From positions 1-44,411 of the forward strand of contig DAIDHB010000490.1 in assembly GCA_027452145.1 (NCBI GenBank): a DNA stretch of 44,411 nt. The letters run 5' to 3'. Positions 8,842 to 17,556 of the stretch are shown piece after piece. Numbering within the stretch: position 1 is the first letter of the stretch; each line of letters starts with the position of its first letter. The position numbers were made by a program, and so were the translations under genes. The stretch is from Planctomycetales bacterium. Lineage in GTDB: Bacteria > Planctomycetota > Planctomycetia > Isosphaerales > Isosphaeraceae. Below the pieces are notes generated by a model. It was not told the DNA's origin. It was given only the letters and a program-made list of their open reading frames with translations, and did not search any database.

Positions 8842-9791
8842 CAGATTCGGTCGCTCCTGCGGATACGGGCGCGGCGGCTGGCCTCCTGGAGGATCCGCTG
8901 CTCCTCGTCGCTGAGTCCCTCGCGGTTGCCGTCGCGGGCGATCTTGGCCAGGATCTCGTCGACCTTGGCGTCGAGCTGATCCTCGGGCAGCACCGAGATC
9001 GACGGCGCCCGACCCCCGCCGACGCTCGACGAAGAGCGCGAGGGGCTGGAGCTCCTCGGATAGCTCGGCCCCTGGTCATAACTGACGGACGAGAAGATCC
9101 GCAACCGGGGCCGAAAGCCCCGGCCCGAGGCCAGGCGCGACCAGCGCAGGTCGAGCTGCTTGTACGCGTACGCGAACCCCGCCCCGGTCAGCACCAGCCC
9201 CAGCCCGGCACCCGACGTCCCGCTGCCAAACCGCCCCAGCAGCGGAAAGATGATGTAGAGCGCCAGCAGCACCCACATCGGCATCGGGAGGATGAACATG
9301 AGCAGGACTTCGCGCCGCGGGTAGTACATCGTGAACAACGTCAGGACGGCCAGGATCGGGCCCCACGGCCCGAAGATGACGGGCGGCTCGCCGCCGACCC
9401 CGCGGGCCGCGTAGATGATCGTGACCGCCGCCAGCGTGGTCAGCACGGCCGATACGAGGTAGAAGATCAGGAAGTCGACCGTCCCGTAGATCGACTCCAT
9501 GTCGCGGCCGATGATCCACAAGAACCACATGTTGAAGAACAGCGAGAGCGGGTCGAAGCTGACGAATGCGGCCGTGAGCAGCTCGTGCAGGCGCAGGTGG
9601 TGGAAGGTGTATTCCGGCGAGGCCAGCAGCCACTGGTGGACGACGCCGTTCGTTCCGCCCCATTGCATCAGGTTGTGCAGCAGGAAGACGACCACGTTGA
9701 CGGCGATAATGGACTTGGTGACCGGCGAGGTGCTGAACAGGCTCGCGCCCGAGGATTCGCCCCGGATGTATTCGCGGTCGTAGATCCCCAT
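8841..9791 (-). CDS. rhomboid-fold membrane protein, apparently catalytically dead
   Basis: A 316-residue protein with about six membrane segments. ATG 9791 (MGIYDREY) has GGAG six bases upstream and matches the usual start of planctomycete rhomboid-like proteins, so longer versions are rejected. The segment order fits a rhomboid: a cytoplasmic lead, TM1 (IIAVNVVVFLLHNL), the FFNMWFLWIIGRDMESIYG loop, and PRREVLLMFILPMP before TM5. The catalytic Ser motif GxSG is replaced by GPWG, with Trp143 in the Ser position, and the TM6 AHLGG motif with the catalytic His reads LVLTGAG. The HxxxN helix also has Ser in place of His. A cytoplasmic Ser/Gly-rich tail of about 90 residues follows. The family is inferred from topology and conserved flanks; inactive rhomboids elsewhere act as binding or trafficking factors. 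Confidence 0.82.
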   Translation of the reverse strand: MGIYDREYIRGESSGASLFSTSPVTKSIIAVNVVVFLLHNLMQWGGTNGVVHQWLLASPEYTFHHLRLHELLTAAFVSFDPLSLFFNMWFLWIIGRDMESIYGTVDFLIFYLVSAVLTTLAAVTIIYAARGVGGEPPVIFGPWGPILAVLTLFTMYYPRREVLLMFILPMPMWVLLALYIIFPLLGRFGSGTSGAGLGLVLTGAGFAYAYKQLDLRWSRLASGRGFRPRLRIFSSVSYDQGPSYPRSSSPSRSSSSVGGGRAPSISVLPEDQLDAKVDEILAKIARDGNREGLSDEEQRILQEASRRARIRRSDRI

Positions 9792-10008
9792 GGCGGCTCC
9801 ACTCCGGCGGGACGGCCAAGCCGGCCATTGGCTGCGACGGCGCTCCCCTCGCAACCCATCGGCCCGTGCGTCCTCCACGTATCTTGACATCCATCATCAG
9901 ACTCGCCGTCGAGCCTGTCAACGGCGGCCGCGGCCGGATTGCGACGGTGCCTCGCCGGCGCGGGCAAAGGGCCCCGACCGTTCCCGCGGGGGCCGCTAAC
10001 CCGTATCT

Positions 10009-10392
10009 TCAATCAAGTTGCAGGGCCTCGATCGCCTCGCGCTTCGAGTCGTAGATCGGCCAGACGATGTCGAGCGAGGTGACGCGGAGCAGCTCGCGCG
10101 AACGGTCGTCGACCCCGGAAAGGACCATGCTTCCGCCCCGCGCCATGACCAGCTTCCAGCAGCGGATCAGCAGGGCCAGGAACATCGAGCCGAAGTACCG
10201 GACGCGGCTCAGGTCGACGACGATCAGCGGCTGTTGCTGGTGCCTGAGCGGCTCGAGGATCAGCTCGGAGACCGTCTCCTCCAGGCCGAACTCGATGTGC
10301 TCGAGCGCCTCGTTCGCGGTGATCACCGTGAGGTCGCCCCGGCGCTCGATCGTGAAGACCTCGTCCGGCGGATTGGATTCGTCTGGAGACAT
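10009..10392 (-). CDS. STAS-domain protein (anti-sigma-factor antagonist type)
   Basis: A 127-residue protein, essentially one STAS domain. The core reads VVDLSRVRYFGSMFLALLIRCW: the loop after DLS-x-V carries the Ser that is phosphorylated in SpoIIAA-type antagonists. ATG 10392 is chosen; an in-frame TTG at 10491 would add an unconserved Pro-rich stretch. Such proteins bind serine-kinase anti-sigma factors in a phosphorylation-dependent way, but no kinase (RsbW-like) or phosphatase gene is nearby. It lies just downstream of the 74-residue protein on the same strand, so the two may form an operon. A role in a multi-domain stressosome or in a non-sigma switch is equally possible. Confidence 0.85.
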   Translation of the reverse strand: MSPDESNPPDEVFTIERRGDLTVITANEALEHIEFGLEETVSELILEPLRHQQQPLIVVDLSRVRYFGSMFLALLIRCWKLVMARGGSMVLSGVDDRSRELLRVTSLDIVWPIYDSKREAIEALQLD

Positions 10393-10507
10393 CGGGGGAC
10401 TCGACGCGGCCGGGCCGGGCGCGTCGGGTACCACCGCCCCGCAACCCGGCCCACTGTCCTCCAAGGTAGGATCTTCCGTCCCGATCCACAAGCCCCAGCC
10501 CGGCCCT

Positions 10508-10732
10508 TCACGCCGACGGTCGACAATTGGCGAAGGCGCGGACCACCTCGTACAGGTCGTTGCTGACCAGGAGCTCGTCTTCCTCGAAGTCGCGCAGCCA
10601 GACGTAATTGTCGCGATACGCCTGCGCCAGCAGCGGATACAGGTCGCTCAGCTTGATGGGGATGACGGGGCTGTCGCCCTCGTCCTGCTCTTCCTCGGGG
10701 TGGGGGAAGACGCGCAGCCGCGCAGTCGCCAT
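10508..10732 (-). CDS. 74-residue acidic protein of unknown function
   Basis: The start is set by a textbook ribosome-binding site, AAGGAGG at 10740-10746, seven bases before the ATG. The protein begins MATARLRVFP, has an acidic stretch (EEEQDEGD, residues 13-20), and then a probably helical segment with repeated aromatic residues (LYPLLAQAYRDNYVWLRDFEEDELL) and DLYEVVRAFANC. It has no signal peptide or membrane segment. It precedes the STAS gene on the same strand by about 115 bases to that gene's ATG. I do not recognise the family. A partner or regulator of the STAS protein is a guess from adjacency. Confidence 0.75.
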   Translation of the reverse strand: MATARLRVFPHPEEEQDEGDSPVIPIKLSDLYPLLAQAYRDNYVWLRDFEEDELLVSNDLYEVVRAFANCRPSA

Positions 10733-10739
10733 GAGTATT

Positions 10740-10746
10740 CCTCCTT
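10740..10746 (-). promoter_or_regulatory. consensus Shine-Dalgarno of the 74-residue gene
   Basis: Read on the minus strand, AAGGAGG lies seven bases before ATG 10732. It fixes the start and argues that this short frame is a real, well-translated gene rather than the longer in-frame reading that extends upstream. Confidence 0.7.
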
Positions 10747-11191
10747 CTCGCGGTCTGTGCGGTTCCGTTGCCGGTGCGGGACGCCGTCCCGTACCGCCCC
10801 GGGCCGATGACCGGAGACTCGGGCGTCGGGACCTCCGGCGGCACGATCGCCAACCTTCGTCCCGGGTCCAGACAGCATAGGAATCGGCCGCGCCCCGCCG
10901 CGAGGATGAACCATTCCCTGACTTTCCTGGAAAAGCGGCATCGCCGCGCCAGGCCGACCTCGTCGAGCGACGGCTTCGAAAAAAAGCAGGATCCCCGCTG
11001 AAGGACCGCCCCGACGCATGCCGACGAGCCGCGCGGGACAGGCCGGATCCGGGGCATGCCACCGCCATCGTCGCGATCGGGAGGGCGAGCCTCCCGGCGA
11101 GCCGGCATGAGGAGAAGGCACCGCGTTATCTCGGCTCGGCAGGAGCCTCGCCCTTCCGAAGCCGGAATAGACGACGATGACGGCCTGACCC
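10747..11191. other. intergenic stretch with an interspersed inverted repeat
   Basis: About 440 bases without a gene between the 74-residue gene and the channel gene, both on the minus strand. The only structure seen is the imperfect inverted repeat at 11078-11158. The part at 10900-11000 is somewhat AT-richer and may hold the promoter of the 74-residue gene; no clean hexamers were found. Confidence 0.4.
11078..11158. repeat. interspersed inverted repeat of the GGGAGGGCGAG type
   Basis: Bases 11078-11104 and 11132-11158 are reverse complements at 23 of 27 positions. The arm starts CGGGAGGGCGAGCCTCC and ends in GCGAGCCG. A related inverted repeat, with arms at 32982-33001 and 33021-33040, lies inside a coding frame 22 kb away, so this is a dispersed family rather than a local hairpin. 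Confidence 0.6.
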
Positions 11192-13132
11192 TCAATCTCG
11201 CTCGCCCACGCGAGTGTTGACGGGGGTCGCAACCCGCGCGTGCGGCTCGGGCGGCACGACCGTCGCGCCGTCGTGGCGGGCGGTCGCCGGCAGCGCAGCT
11301 TCCTCGCGGCCCGCCGGCAGCCCGCTGAGGCGCACCTCGCGGATCGGGTAGGGGATGTCGATCCCCGCCTCGGCGAACCGTCGCTGGATCTCGGCGCACA
11401 TCCGATGGCGAGCCGTCCCGATCAGGCCCGGGTCGGGCACGTGCGCGTAGAGGACGAACAGCAGCGCCGAATCGCCGAACCCCTCCATCATGGCCGCCGG
11501 AGCCGGGCTCATCACCACGTCCGGGTCGCGCCGCGCCACCGAGAGCAGCAGCTCGGAGACCTCGTCGGGATCGCTCCCATAGGCGACGCCCAGCTTGATG
11601 GTGATGCGAAGGATCTTGTCCTTGTGCGTCCAGTTGACCAGGTTGCCCGTAATGAACTGACGGTTCGGCACGATCATGCTCTGATTGTCGCCGTTGACGA
11701 TCGTGGTGGCCCGGATGTGGATGCGGTCGACCCGGCCGGTCGTGTCGGCCACGGTGACGACGTCGCCGATGCGGATCGGCCGCTCCAGCAGCAGGATGAT
11801 CCCGCAGACGAAGTTGGAGATGATCTCCTGAAGGCCGAAGCCCAGCCCGACGCCCAGCGCGGCGAGCACCACGCTGATCCTCGCCATGTCGAGCCGGACG
11901 GCGCTCAGCGCCGCGAAGGCGGTAATCGCCAGCACGGCATACCGACAGAGCGTCACCACGGCGAACCGAACGCCGGGGTCGTCGGGCATCCGATGGAACA
12001 GCGTGAGGGTGAAGATCGCGGTCATGTACCGCCACAGCAAAACCCCGGCAACAAGGAAGGCGCCGGCCTGCACGATGTCGCCGACCGTCACCGACGTCTG
12101 CTCGTCGAGCGACCAGAGCGACTGGCCGAGCAGGAAGCGGACGAAGGCCAGGTCGAGCTCCCACAGCCAGGCGATCGCCAGCACGCCCAGGCCGGCGATG
12201 GCCGCGCCGGCGAGCTTGCGCAAGCCCGCGGCCAGGTCAGCCGGGCTGACCTCCGTCTGCGCCGGATCGTCGGCGGACGCCGGGGCCGGCCGGTCGGCCG
12301 CCTCGTCGCGGCGCGAGTGGCCCGCGGCGCGTCGGGCCATCGCCGAGGTGATCGCCACGGCCCAGTTGCGCCGGCGTCGCGGGCGGGCCCAGCGCCCGAC
12401 GTGCCGGTCGATCGCGCGGGCCGCCGCGCGATAGGCCGCGACCCCCAGCGCGATGAGGACCGCCGTCTGCAGCCCCGCCACCGCCAGCCGGCGGGCCGAG
12501 TAGCTGTAGCCGCGAACGTCCAGCACGATGATCGCCCCGAATGCCGCAACCATCACGATCGCGGCCCACCGGCGGCGACGGCTCACCCACGCCAGCCCCG
12601 CCTGGATCCTCGAGCCGTCGGTCGCCGATTCCCCCTCCGGCTCCAGCGCCAGGCTGGCCATCAGCGCCGACCGCGCTCGCAGCAGGTGGATGAACGCCCC
12701 CCAGAGCACCACCTCGAAGGCCAGGACCAGGAACCGGCTGAACGCCGGCGCGCCGAGCGTCCGCCCGTCGGGCAGGATCAGGCCGTTGTCGATCAGGTAG
12801 GCGGGGAGCACCAGCACGGCGGCCGCCGCCGTCGCGAATCGCCCCGCGCGACCGAGCTGCCGCGCCAGCGGGCCCGGCATCCCCAGGTAATGCTCGGCCC
12901 ACCCCGCCGGCCGGGTCGCCCAGCGGATCAGCTCGTGCACGAAAAGCGCCAGCGCCAGGCCGATCAGCGTGGAGCAGCCCAGGATGCTCATGCTGCGGGG
13001 CCAGGGAGCCTGGCGCGCCACGTACGCCAGCAGCAGCAGGTACGTCGGCCACAGGGCCGACATCGCCGAGCCCAGTGCCAGCGACCGCAGCCCGCGACGG
13101 AATCCGCCGGGTTCACCTGCTCGTGTTGTCAT
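11192..13132 (-). CDS. MscS-family mechanosensitive channel, membrane and pore half
   Basis: A 646-residue integral membrane protein. ATG 13132 has GGAG seven bases upstream. Several N-terminal membrane helices lead to the MscS pore helix, rich in small residues (VVLAALGVGLGFGLQEIISNF), then the beta domain (RPIRIGDVVTVADTTGRVDRI, with MIVPNRQFITGNLVNW) and the alpha/beta cage domain to the C-terminus. These channels open under membrane tension and release solutes after hypo-osmotic shock. The protein lacks the periplasmic coiled-coil domain of MscM/MscK types. That domain is encoded by the next gene upstream, in the same reading frame, so the two ORFs look like a split MscM/MscK-like gene. 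Whether the halves assemble is unknown. Confidence 0.9.
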   Translation of the reverse strand: MTTRAGEPGGFRRGLRSLALGSAMSALWPTYLLLLAYVARQAPWPRSMSILGCSTLIGLALALFVHELIRWATRPAGWAEHYLGMPGPLARQLGRAGRFATAAAAVLVLPAYLIDNGLILPDGRTLGAPAFSRFLVLAFEVVLWGAFIHLLRARSALMASLALEPEGESATDGSRIQAGLAWVSRRRRWAAIVMVAAFGAIIVLDVRGYSYSARRLAVAGLQTAVLIALGVAAYRAAARAIDRHVGRWARPRRRRNWAVAITSAMARRAAGHSRRDEAADRPAPASADDPAQTEVSPADLAAGLRKLAGAAIAGLGVLAIAWLWELDLAFVRFLLGQSLWSLDEQTSVTVGDIVQAGAFLVAGVLLWRYMTAIFTLTLFHRMPDDPGVRFAVVTLCRYAVLAITAFAALSAVRLDMARISVVLAALGVGLGFGLQEIISNFVCGIILLLERPIRIGDVVTVADTTGRVDRIHIRATTIVNGDNQSMIVPNRQFITGNLVNWTHKDKILRITIKLGVAYGSDPDEVSELLLSVARRDPDVVMSPAPAAMMEGFGDSALLFVLYAHVPDPGLIGTARHRMCAEIQRRFAEAGIDIPYPIREVRLSGLPAGREEAALPATARHDGATVVPPEPHARVATPVNTRVGERD

Positions 13133-13175
13133 CGCATCACTCCCTTCGCCTCGCGCCCCATTCCGGTTGCAGGGT

Positions 13176-13223
13176 GGGTGAAACCCACCGAAGGAAGGCC
13201 GTGGCAGACAGTGGGTTTCACCC
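13176..13223. repeat. palindromic interspersed repeat in the split of the channel gene
   Basis: GGGTGAAACCCAC at 13176-13188 is repeated as its perfect reverse complement at 13211-13223, with 22 bases between. The left arm is also part of a smaller palindrome (GGTGGGT, GAA, ACCCACC at 13174-13190). It lies between the two halves of the mechanosensitive channel. It resembles intergenic REP-like units and has no T-tract. Confidence 0.75.
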
Positions 13224-13282
13224 GCTTTACTCGAGCCATCCCGGCCGCCGGCCGCTCCCCGCTTCGTCACACTCCGCCACCG

Positions 13283-15307
13283 TCACGCCGCCGGCCGGGT
13301 CGGCGCGGGGAGATCGCGAGCGATCAGCGTCCGCAAGGCCCGGCGCAACCGGATCAGGCCGAATGGCAGCACCAGCGCCGCGATCGACGCACCGACGAAC
13401 TCGGGCGAGCGCCGGCCCCACTGGTCGACCCGGCTCGCCTCGTGCGCCAGCCGCCAAAGCGCGCGGCACACGTGCCGCGATTCGCGCGCTCCCTGCGAGA
13501 TCGTGCCCAGACCGATCGGCTCCTGGTCGCGAACCCAGAAGATGTGCGTGCGGATGAAGCCGTATTCCTCGTCGAGGATCGCCAGCCGCCGCGCGACCTG
13601 TTCGAGCGTCTGCGCGGTCGCCTCGGTGAGGTGCTCGAGCGCCGCGCGGCGACGGATCAACAGCGCCTTGTGCCGCTGCTCCAGCCCGTTCAGCACCGAC
13701 TCGCCCTCGGCCCACCGCGACGGGGCGAGCTGCTCGCGCAGCGCCTCCAGCTCGTACCGGTCATGGACCGAGTCGCGGATGAGCTCGAGCTCGACCTCGG
13801 TCAGCACGTCCTCGTAGAACTGGAGCCGCGTCTCGACGATGGTGACCTCGTTGCGGAGCAGGCGGTCGCGCTCCGGTCCGATCCGGCGGAAGTCGTTGTT
13901 GAGCCGGATCGCATCCAGCCGGCTGACGCGGCCGTCATCGAGCAGGTCCTTGATCCGCGCGAAGTCGGCCGCGGCGTGGTCCGCCAGCCCGCGCTGTTCC
14001 TCCAGCGACGGCGGGGGACTCGTCGCCAGGGCCCGCTCGAGCTTCACGACCTGCGCCTCGAGCTCCAGCAGCATGGCCACGCGGCTGGCGCGGAACCGCT
14101 CGAGGGGGTCATTCGCGACCCGCGACCGGTTCTCCTCGGCGACCGCCTTCTGCTTGAGCGCCTCCTCCTGCTGCTCGGCCGCGACGCTGTAGCGGCCCTG
14201 CATCACCTCAAGGGTCCGCTCGGCCAGCCGCACCTGCGCCTGCGCGACCTGGAGTTCCACCTCGCGGACGCCCGCCATTTTTGATTCGAGGGCGATCTCG
14301 GCCTCGGCGGCCTGGAGCCGCATCAACTCGACTCGCGCCTTCCAGTCTTCGTTGACCTGCCGCTCGCGCGCCAGCCGCCGCGACGCCGGAGAGGGCTTCC
14401 CGGAAGCGGACGCCGCGGCGGTCGCGGCCGGGGTCGACGCCCCGGTCGCCGGCACGTTGCGCTCGGTGCCCCTGGCCTTGAGCGCGGCGACGACCTGGAA
14501 CTGCTTGTCGCGCTCGGCCCGGCGAGCATTCTGCCGGGCCTCCCAGCCAGTGACCTCGGCCTGCAAGGCCTCGAGCTTCGCCCGGGCCTCCTTGCACTCG
14601 CCGCTCGCGGTGTCGAGCGCCTCCTTCATCTCGGCGCTGACGACCAGGCGGGCGCCCGGACTCGCCGGGCGGAACGACGGGGGCAGGACGACATCCGGGT
14701 TGGCCAGGGCCTGGGCGAGGAGGGCCTGGATCCGAACCAGCTCGCCGCGCGCGTCGGCCGCCTGCTTCTCGGGGCTGGCGCCCGGATGCGCCGCCTTCTT
14801 CAGGGCCGCGGCGGCCTTGTCGTATTCGTCGAGCAATCGCAGGCGTTCCTGCAAGACCTCGCGGAGCTGCCTGTCCGCCGTCGACTCGGCCGGCCTCGGT
14901 GTTGCCGACGCCGATGCCGGCGCGGACGTCGAGGCCGGGGCGGAAGCCGGCGTGCCTGGAGCCCCCGTCGGCGCTGCGGTGGGCGAGCCGGTCGGAGCCG
15001 GCGACCCGAGCCCCTGGAGTTGCGCGGCGGCCTCGGCGCGAAGGGCTGCGGCGTCGCCGTCGGACGGCGACCCACCAACAGTTCCTGGGCCTGGCGGTGC
15101 CGGTGCCGTCGGCGAGGCCGCGGTCGCAGCCGCGGCCGGCGGTCCCGCGGTTCGGGCGGTCGGCGTCGACTGGCTGAGTCCCGTGGCTCCGAACCCCAGA
15201 ACGACCGCCAGCGAGCCCGGCACGACCCGGAACAGCCCGGCCGGGCCGTCTGGGCGGAAGAATCGGGCAAACCCGGGCCGGTCAGCCCGATGGGTGGATT
15301 TCGACAT
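13283..15307 (-). CDS. periplasmic coiled-coil half of a split MscM/MscK-like channel
   Basis: A 674-residue protein. ATG 15307 (MSKSTHRAD) has GGGAGGG 11 bases upstream; earlier in-frame starts add nothing conserved. A hydrophobic N-terminal segment (about 25-45) acts as signal or anchor, then an Ala/Pro/Ser-rich linker (50-135), then long charged heptad-like helices (about 140-600) of the kind in MscS-porin periplasmic domains. A single membrane helix (VGASIAALVLPFGLIRL) sits just before the stop. In MscM/MscK-type channels this order continues directly into more membrane helices and the MscS pore; here those are in the next ORF. Combined length, about 1,320 residues, suits one such channel. 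The stop is a single TGA, and the following sequence stays in the same frame. Confidence 0.8.
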   Translation of the reverse strand: MSKSTHRADRPGFARFFRPDGPAGLFRVVPGSLAVVLGFGATGLSQSTPTARTAGPPAAAATAASPTAPAPPGPGTVGGSPSDGDAAALRAEAAAQLQGLGSPAPTGSPTAAPTGAPGTPASAPASTSAPASASATPRPAESTADRQLREVLQERLRLLDEYDKAAAALKKAAHPGASPEKQAADARGELVRIQALLAQALANPDVVLPPSFRPASPGARLVVSAEMKEALDTASGECKEARAKLEALQAEVTGWEARQNARRAERDKQFQVVAALKARGTERNVPATGASTPAATAAASASGKPSPASRRLARERQVNEDWKARVELMRLQAAEAEIALESKMAGVREVELQVAQAQVRLAERTLEVMQGRYSVAAEQQEEALKQKAVAEENRSRVANDPLERFRASRVAMLLELEAQVVKLERALATSPPPSLEEQRGLADHAAADFARIKDLLDDGRVSRLDAIRLNNDFRRIGPERDRLLRNEVTIVETRLQFYEDVLTEVELELIRDSVHDRYELEALREQLAPSRWAEGESVLNGLEQRHKALLIRRRAALEHLTEATAQTLEQVARRLAILDEEYGFIRTHIFWVRDQEPIGLGTISQGARESRHVCRALWRLAHEASRVDQWGRRSPEFVGASIAALVLPFGLIRLRRALRTLIARDLPAPTRPAA

Positions 15308-15505
15308 GGCGCGGGTTCCCTCCCGCCGGACGCGGCGTTGGCCAGACGTGACGAGCATGATGGAGGGGCGTAGGGTATCAAAACCCCCGACGCGGGCAAG
15401 GGGAATGTGGATCAGTCGGGGACACCGGACCCCGGACCTCGTGGAGGATGGAATTCCCGGATGGGCGGGGAGCGGGTTTTTCTCCCGATCGCTCGAACTC
15501 AGCCG

Positions 15506-16822
15506 TCACTGGATCGCCGACGCGATCCAGGCCAGTCCAAGTCCGCCGGTTACCGACCCGACCGTCAGGACCATCAGCCCCAGGTAGAAGGGCGCCCTCG
15601 GCGGAGGGCCCGGACGGGGATAATCGGGACACACGCCCGCGCCGATCAGCCGGTCGTGGAGATCGGGGTAGGCGCCAGGCCGGGCTCCAAGGGCCGCCGG
15701 AATCAAGCTGACCTCGTGGAGCTTCTCCAGCGCGCGGGCATAGGTGCCCGGGCCGGCCTCGTACTGGTGCGCCATCTCATCGGCACGGATCTCCATGCGA
15801 CGGTGCAGCCGGGTGTAGAGGACCAGCGCGCCAAGAAGGACGAACTCCGCGACGACGCACAACGCCAGCCCGGTTTCGAATTCGAAGAGGCGGTCGGTCA
15901 GTGACGTGGCCAGCAACATCACCACGAGCACGAGGACTCCCCGAAGGCCGAACAACAGCCGCGCGACGACCACGCGAAGGGGCTCGCTCAGATGGGACAG
16001 CTCATGAGCACAGACCGCCGATAGCTCGTCGTCGCCGAGGACCGCCACGGCCGCGTCGGTTACGAGGATTCGGCCGCCCCAGAGGGGGACCGCAAGGGCG
16101 GTGGCCATCGGCACCCCCAGCACCTCGACGGGCGGCGTCCGGACGCCCACCCGCCGGGCCGTCGCCGCGACGATCGCCCGGAGCCGCTCGGGAGCCGGCC
16201 GGAGCATCCCCGTGATTCGCAGCACGGTCATGCCGCCCCCGAGTTGATAGGCGACGATCAACAGCAGACCGCCCGCGATGAAGGCGAATTCAAGGTCGCC
16301 GCGGCCGATCACGACTCGTGCCAGAAGTGCACACGCGACCCAGACCCAGAATGCCAGAGTGAGTCCGCCGAGAACCATCGCCGCGAACCGAAACCGAGGC
16401 GTCAGTGCCGTCGCCGGGTTGACCCGCCTTTCCCAGGAGGAACGGGCCTGAATCACGCCGAGGAAGCCGGCTAACAGGAAAAAGAAGGCGACTGCCTTCG
16501 TCGGCAGCAGGTCGGCGAAGGGCACCTCCCGGCTGAGGTGGGGCAGGAAGATCGCCGCCGACATGAACGCGACCAGCAGCGACGGCGGCACGAGCAGCAG
16601 AGTGATCCCCGCGAGCCTGCGACCCGGACAGGCCAGCCTCGCCCGCTCGGTCCAGTGCCCGTCCCGACAGCGCGTCCACCCCGCGAACGCAACCGACAGG
16701 CCGAGCCAGACCGCCAACCTCGCCACCAGATACGCGGCCGCCACCATGGCAATCAGGGCGGCCCAGGCGAAAGGGTCGCTCCTGGCGTATTCCTGGTGCA
16801 GGCCGGGCGAATCGAACGGCAC
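15506..16822 (-). CDS. M48-family (HtpX-like) membrane zinc metalloprotease
   Basis: A 438-residue membrane protein. GTG 16822 is supported by GGAG seven bases upstream. There are several membrane helices in the first 200 residues and further ones after the active site. The zinc motif HELSH is at 273-277, and the third ligand is probably Glu344 in EIRADEMA, the usual E-x-x-A-D. The preceding strand (VEVLGVPMATALAVPLWGGRILVTD) matches the edge strand of M48 proteases, with GG instead of an N-A-F-A type motif. M48 proteases cut misfolded or inserted membrane proteins; BlaR1-like sensor use is another option, but no repressor gene is adjacent. It is upstream of the channel halves on the same strand, about 200 bases away. 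Confidence 0.87.
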   Translation of the reverse strand: MPFDSPGLHQEYARSDPFAWAALIAMVAAAYLVARLAVWLGLSVAFAGWTRCRDGHWTERARLACPGRRLAGITLLLVPPSLLVAFMSAAIFLPHLSREVPFADLLPTKAVAFFFLLAGFLGVIQARSSWERRVNPATALTPRFRFAAMVLGGLTLAFWVWVACALLARVVIGRGDLEFAFIAGGLLLIVAYQLGGGMTVLRITGMLRPAPERLRAIVAATARRVGVRTPPVEVLGVPMATALAVPLWGGRILVTDAAVAVLGDDELSAVCAHELSHLSEPLRVVVARLLFGLRGVLVLVVMLLATSLTDRLFEFETGLALCVVAEFVLLGALVLYTRLHRRMEIRADEMAHQYEAGPGTYARALEKLHEVSLIPAALGARPGAYPDLHDRLIGAGVCPDYPRPGPPPRAPFYLGLMVLTVGSVTGGLGLAWIASAIQ

Positions 16823-17556
16823 GATCGGCCTCCGTACTCAAGGCAATCTCGGCGACGGCCCACGCCAACTTAACCGCACGGTACGCCGATCGCCATCACT
16901 CACCGCGGCCTCTGGCCTGGGCGACCCCGTCCGAGCCGAGGCGATGCTGCTTGCGGTCTCGATGGGCGGCCCCGGAGCCGCGGAGCCTTGCCAGACCCGG
17001 CCGACCGGTCCCGATCGCCGCCGGAGGACCGCGCCGCCGGGACCGATCGCACAGCCGCGCCAGGCGCGCCAACGACGATCCCGGGAATGTCCGAATCTCC
17101 GCCTGATGCGCGGCCTCCTGGCTCCGTCACCACCCGACGGGCTCATGCCGAGTAGACCCGAGAAAAGTGGTCGAATCCGTCCGGGAATAGCCCTTGATTT
17201 GGACGTCGGCGACTCTATCATTGGAACGTTCTCACTGATACGTGTCCGATTGAGGAAGTACATCCAAGCGCGACCACGCCGTTCCCATCACCGCCTTCAC
17301 CTAGAACGCAATCTCCTGGCACAAGTTCTTATGGTCCGCGGGCTTCGGCTCCGTGGGCGGCAAACCGAGTGCGCCTGCGAGGATAGGAAGCTGGGGACTC
17401 AGGAACGGGAATCCAGGTGGTCGGGATCGGGCAGCGAAGGTCGTAGAGGCTCGGCGCGACGATGCCGAACCTGCCTGTCACGCAGGGATGCCTTGAAGCG
17501 AGCCGAGCCACGGTGAGCTCGGTCGCCTGGTCGATCGGGCTCGGAGGATTGCCAAG
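16823..17556. other. divergent intergenic region, no gene
   Basis: About 730 bases between the divergent M48 and CbiA-like genes with no supportable gene. The right half is less GC-rich. A weak promoter-like pair on the plus strand (TTGATT at 17194-17199 and TATCAT at 17216-17221, 16 bases apart) points towards the CbiA-like gene but is 330 bases from it. I looked for a cobalamin riboswitch box near 17,300-17,550 and saw none. Confidence 0.4.

Noticed and set aside
10323..12164. 613-codon minus-strand frame over the STAS, small-protein and channel region
   Set aside because: Other frame of the mechanosensitive channel; composition is Arg/Pro-rich and no motif occurs.
13176..13223. Terminator between the channel halves
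   Set aside because: Long loop and no T-tract on either strand; it fits a palindromic interspersed repeat.
11240..14284. 1,014-codon plus-strand frame
   Set aside because: Antisense shadow of the channel genes. GC-rich coding sequence often leaves the opposite strand open.
17194..17221. Promoter for the CbiA-like gene
   Set aside because: TTGATT and TATCAT have a 16-base spacer, but they are 330 bases from the start and could be chance; kept only as a remark.
16823..17556. Cobalamin riboswitch
   Set aside because: No B12-box-like sequence or long leader structure seen before the CbiA-like gene.
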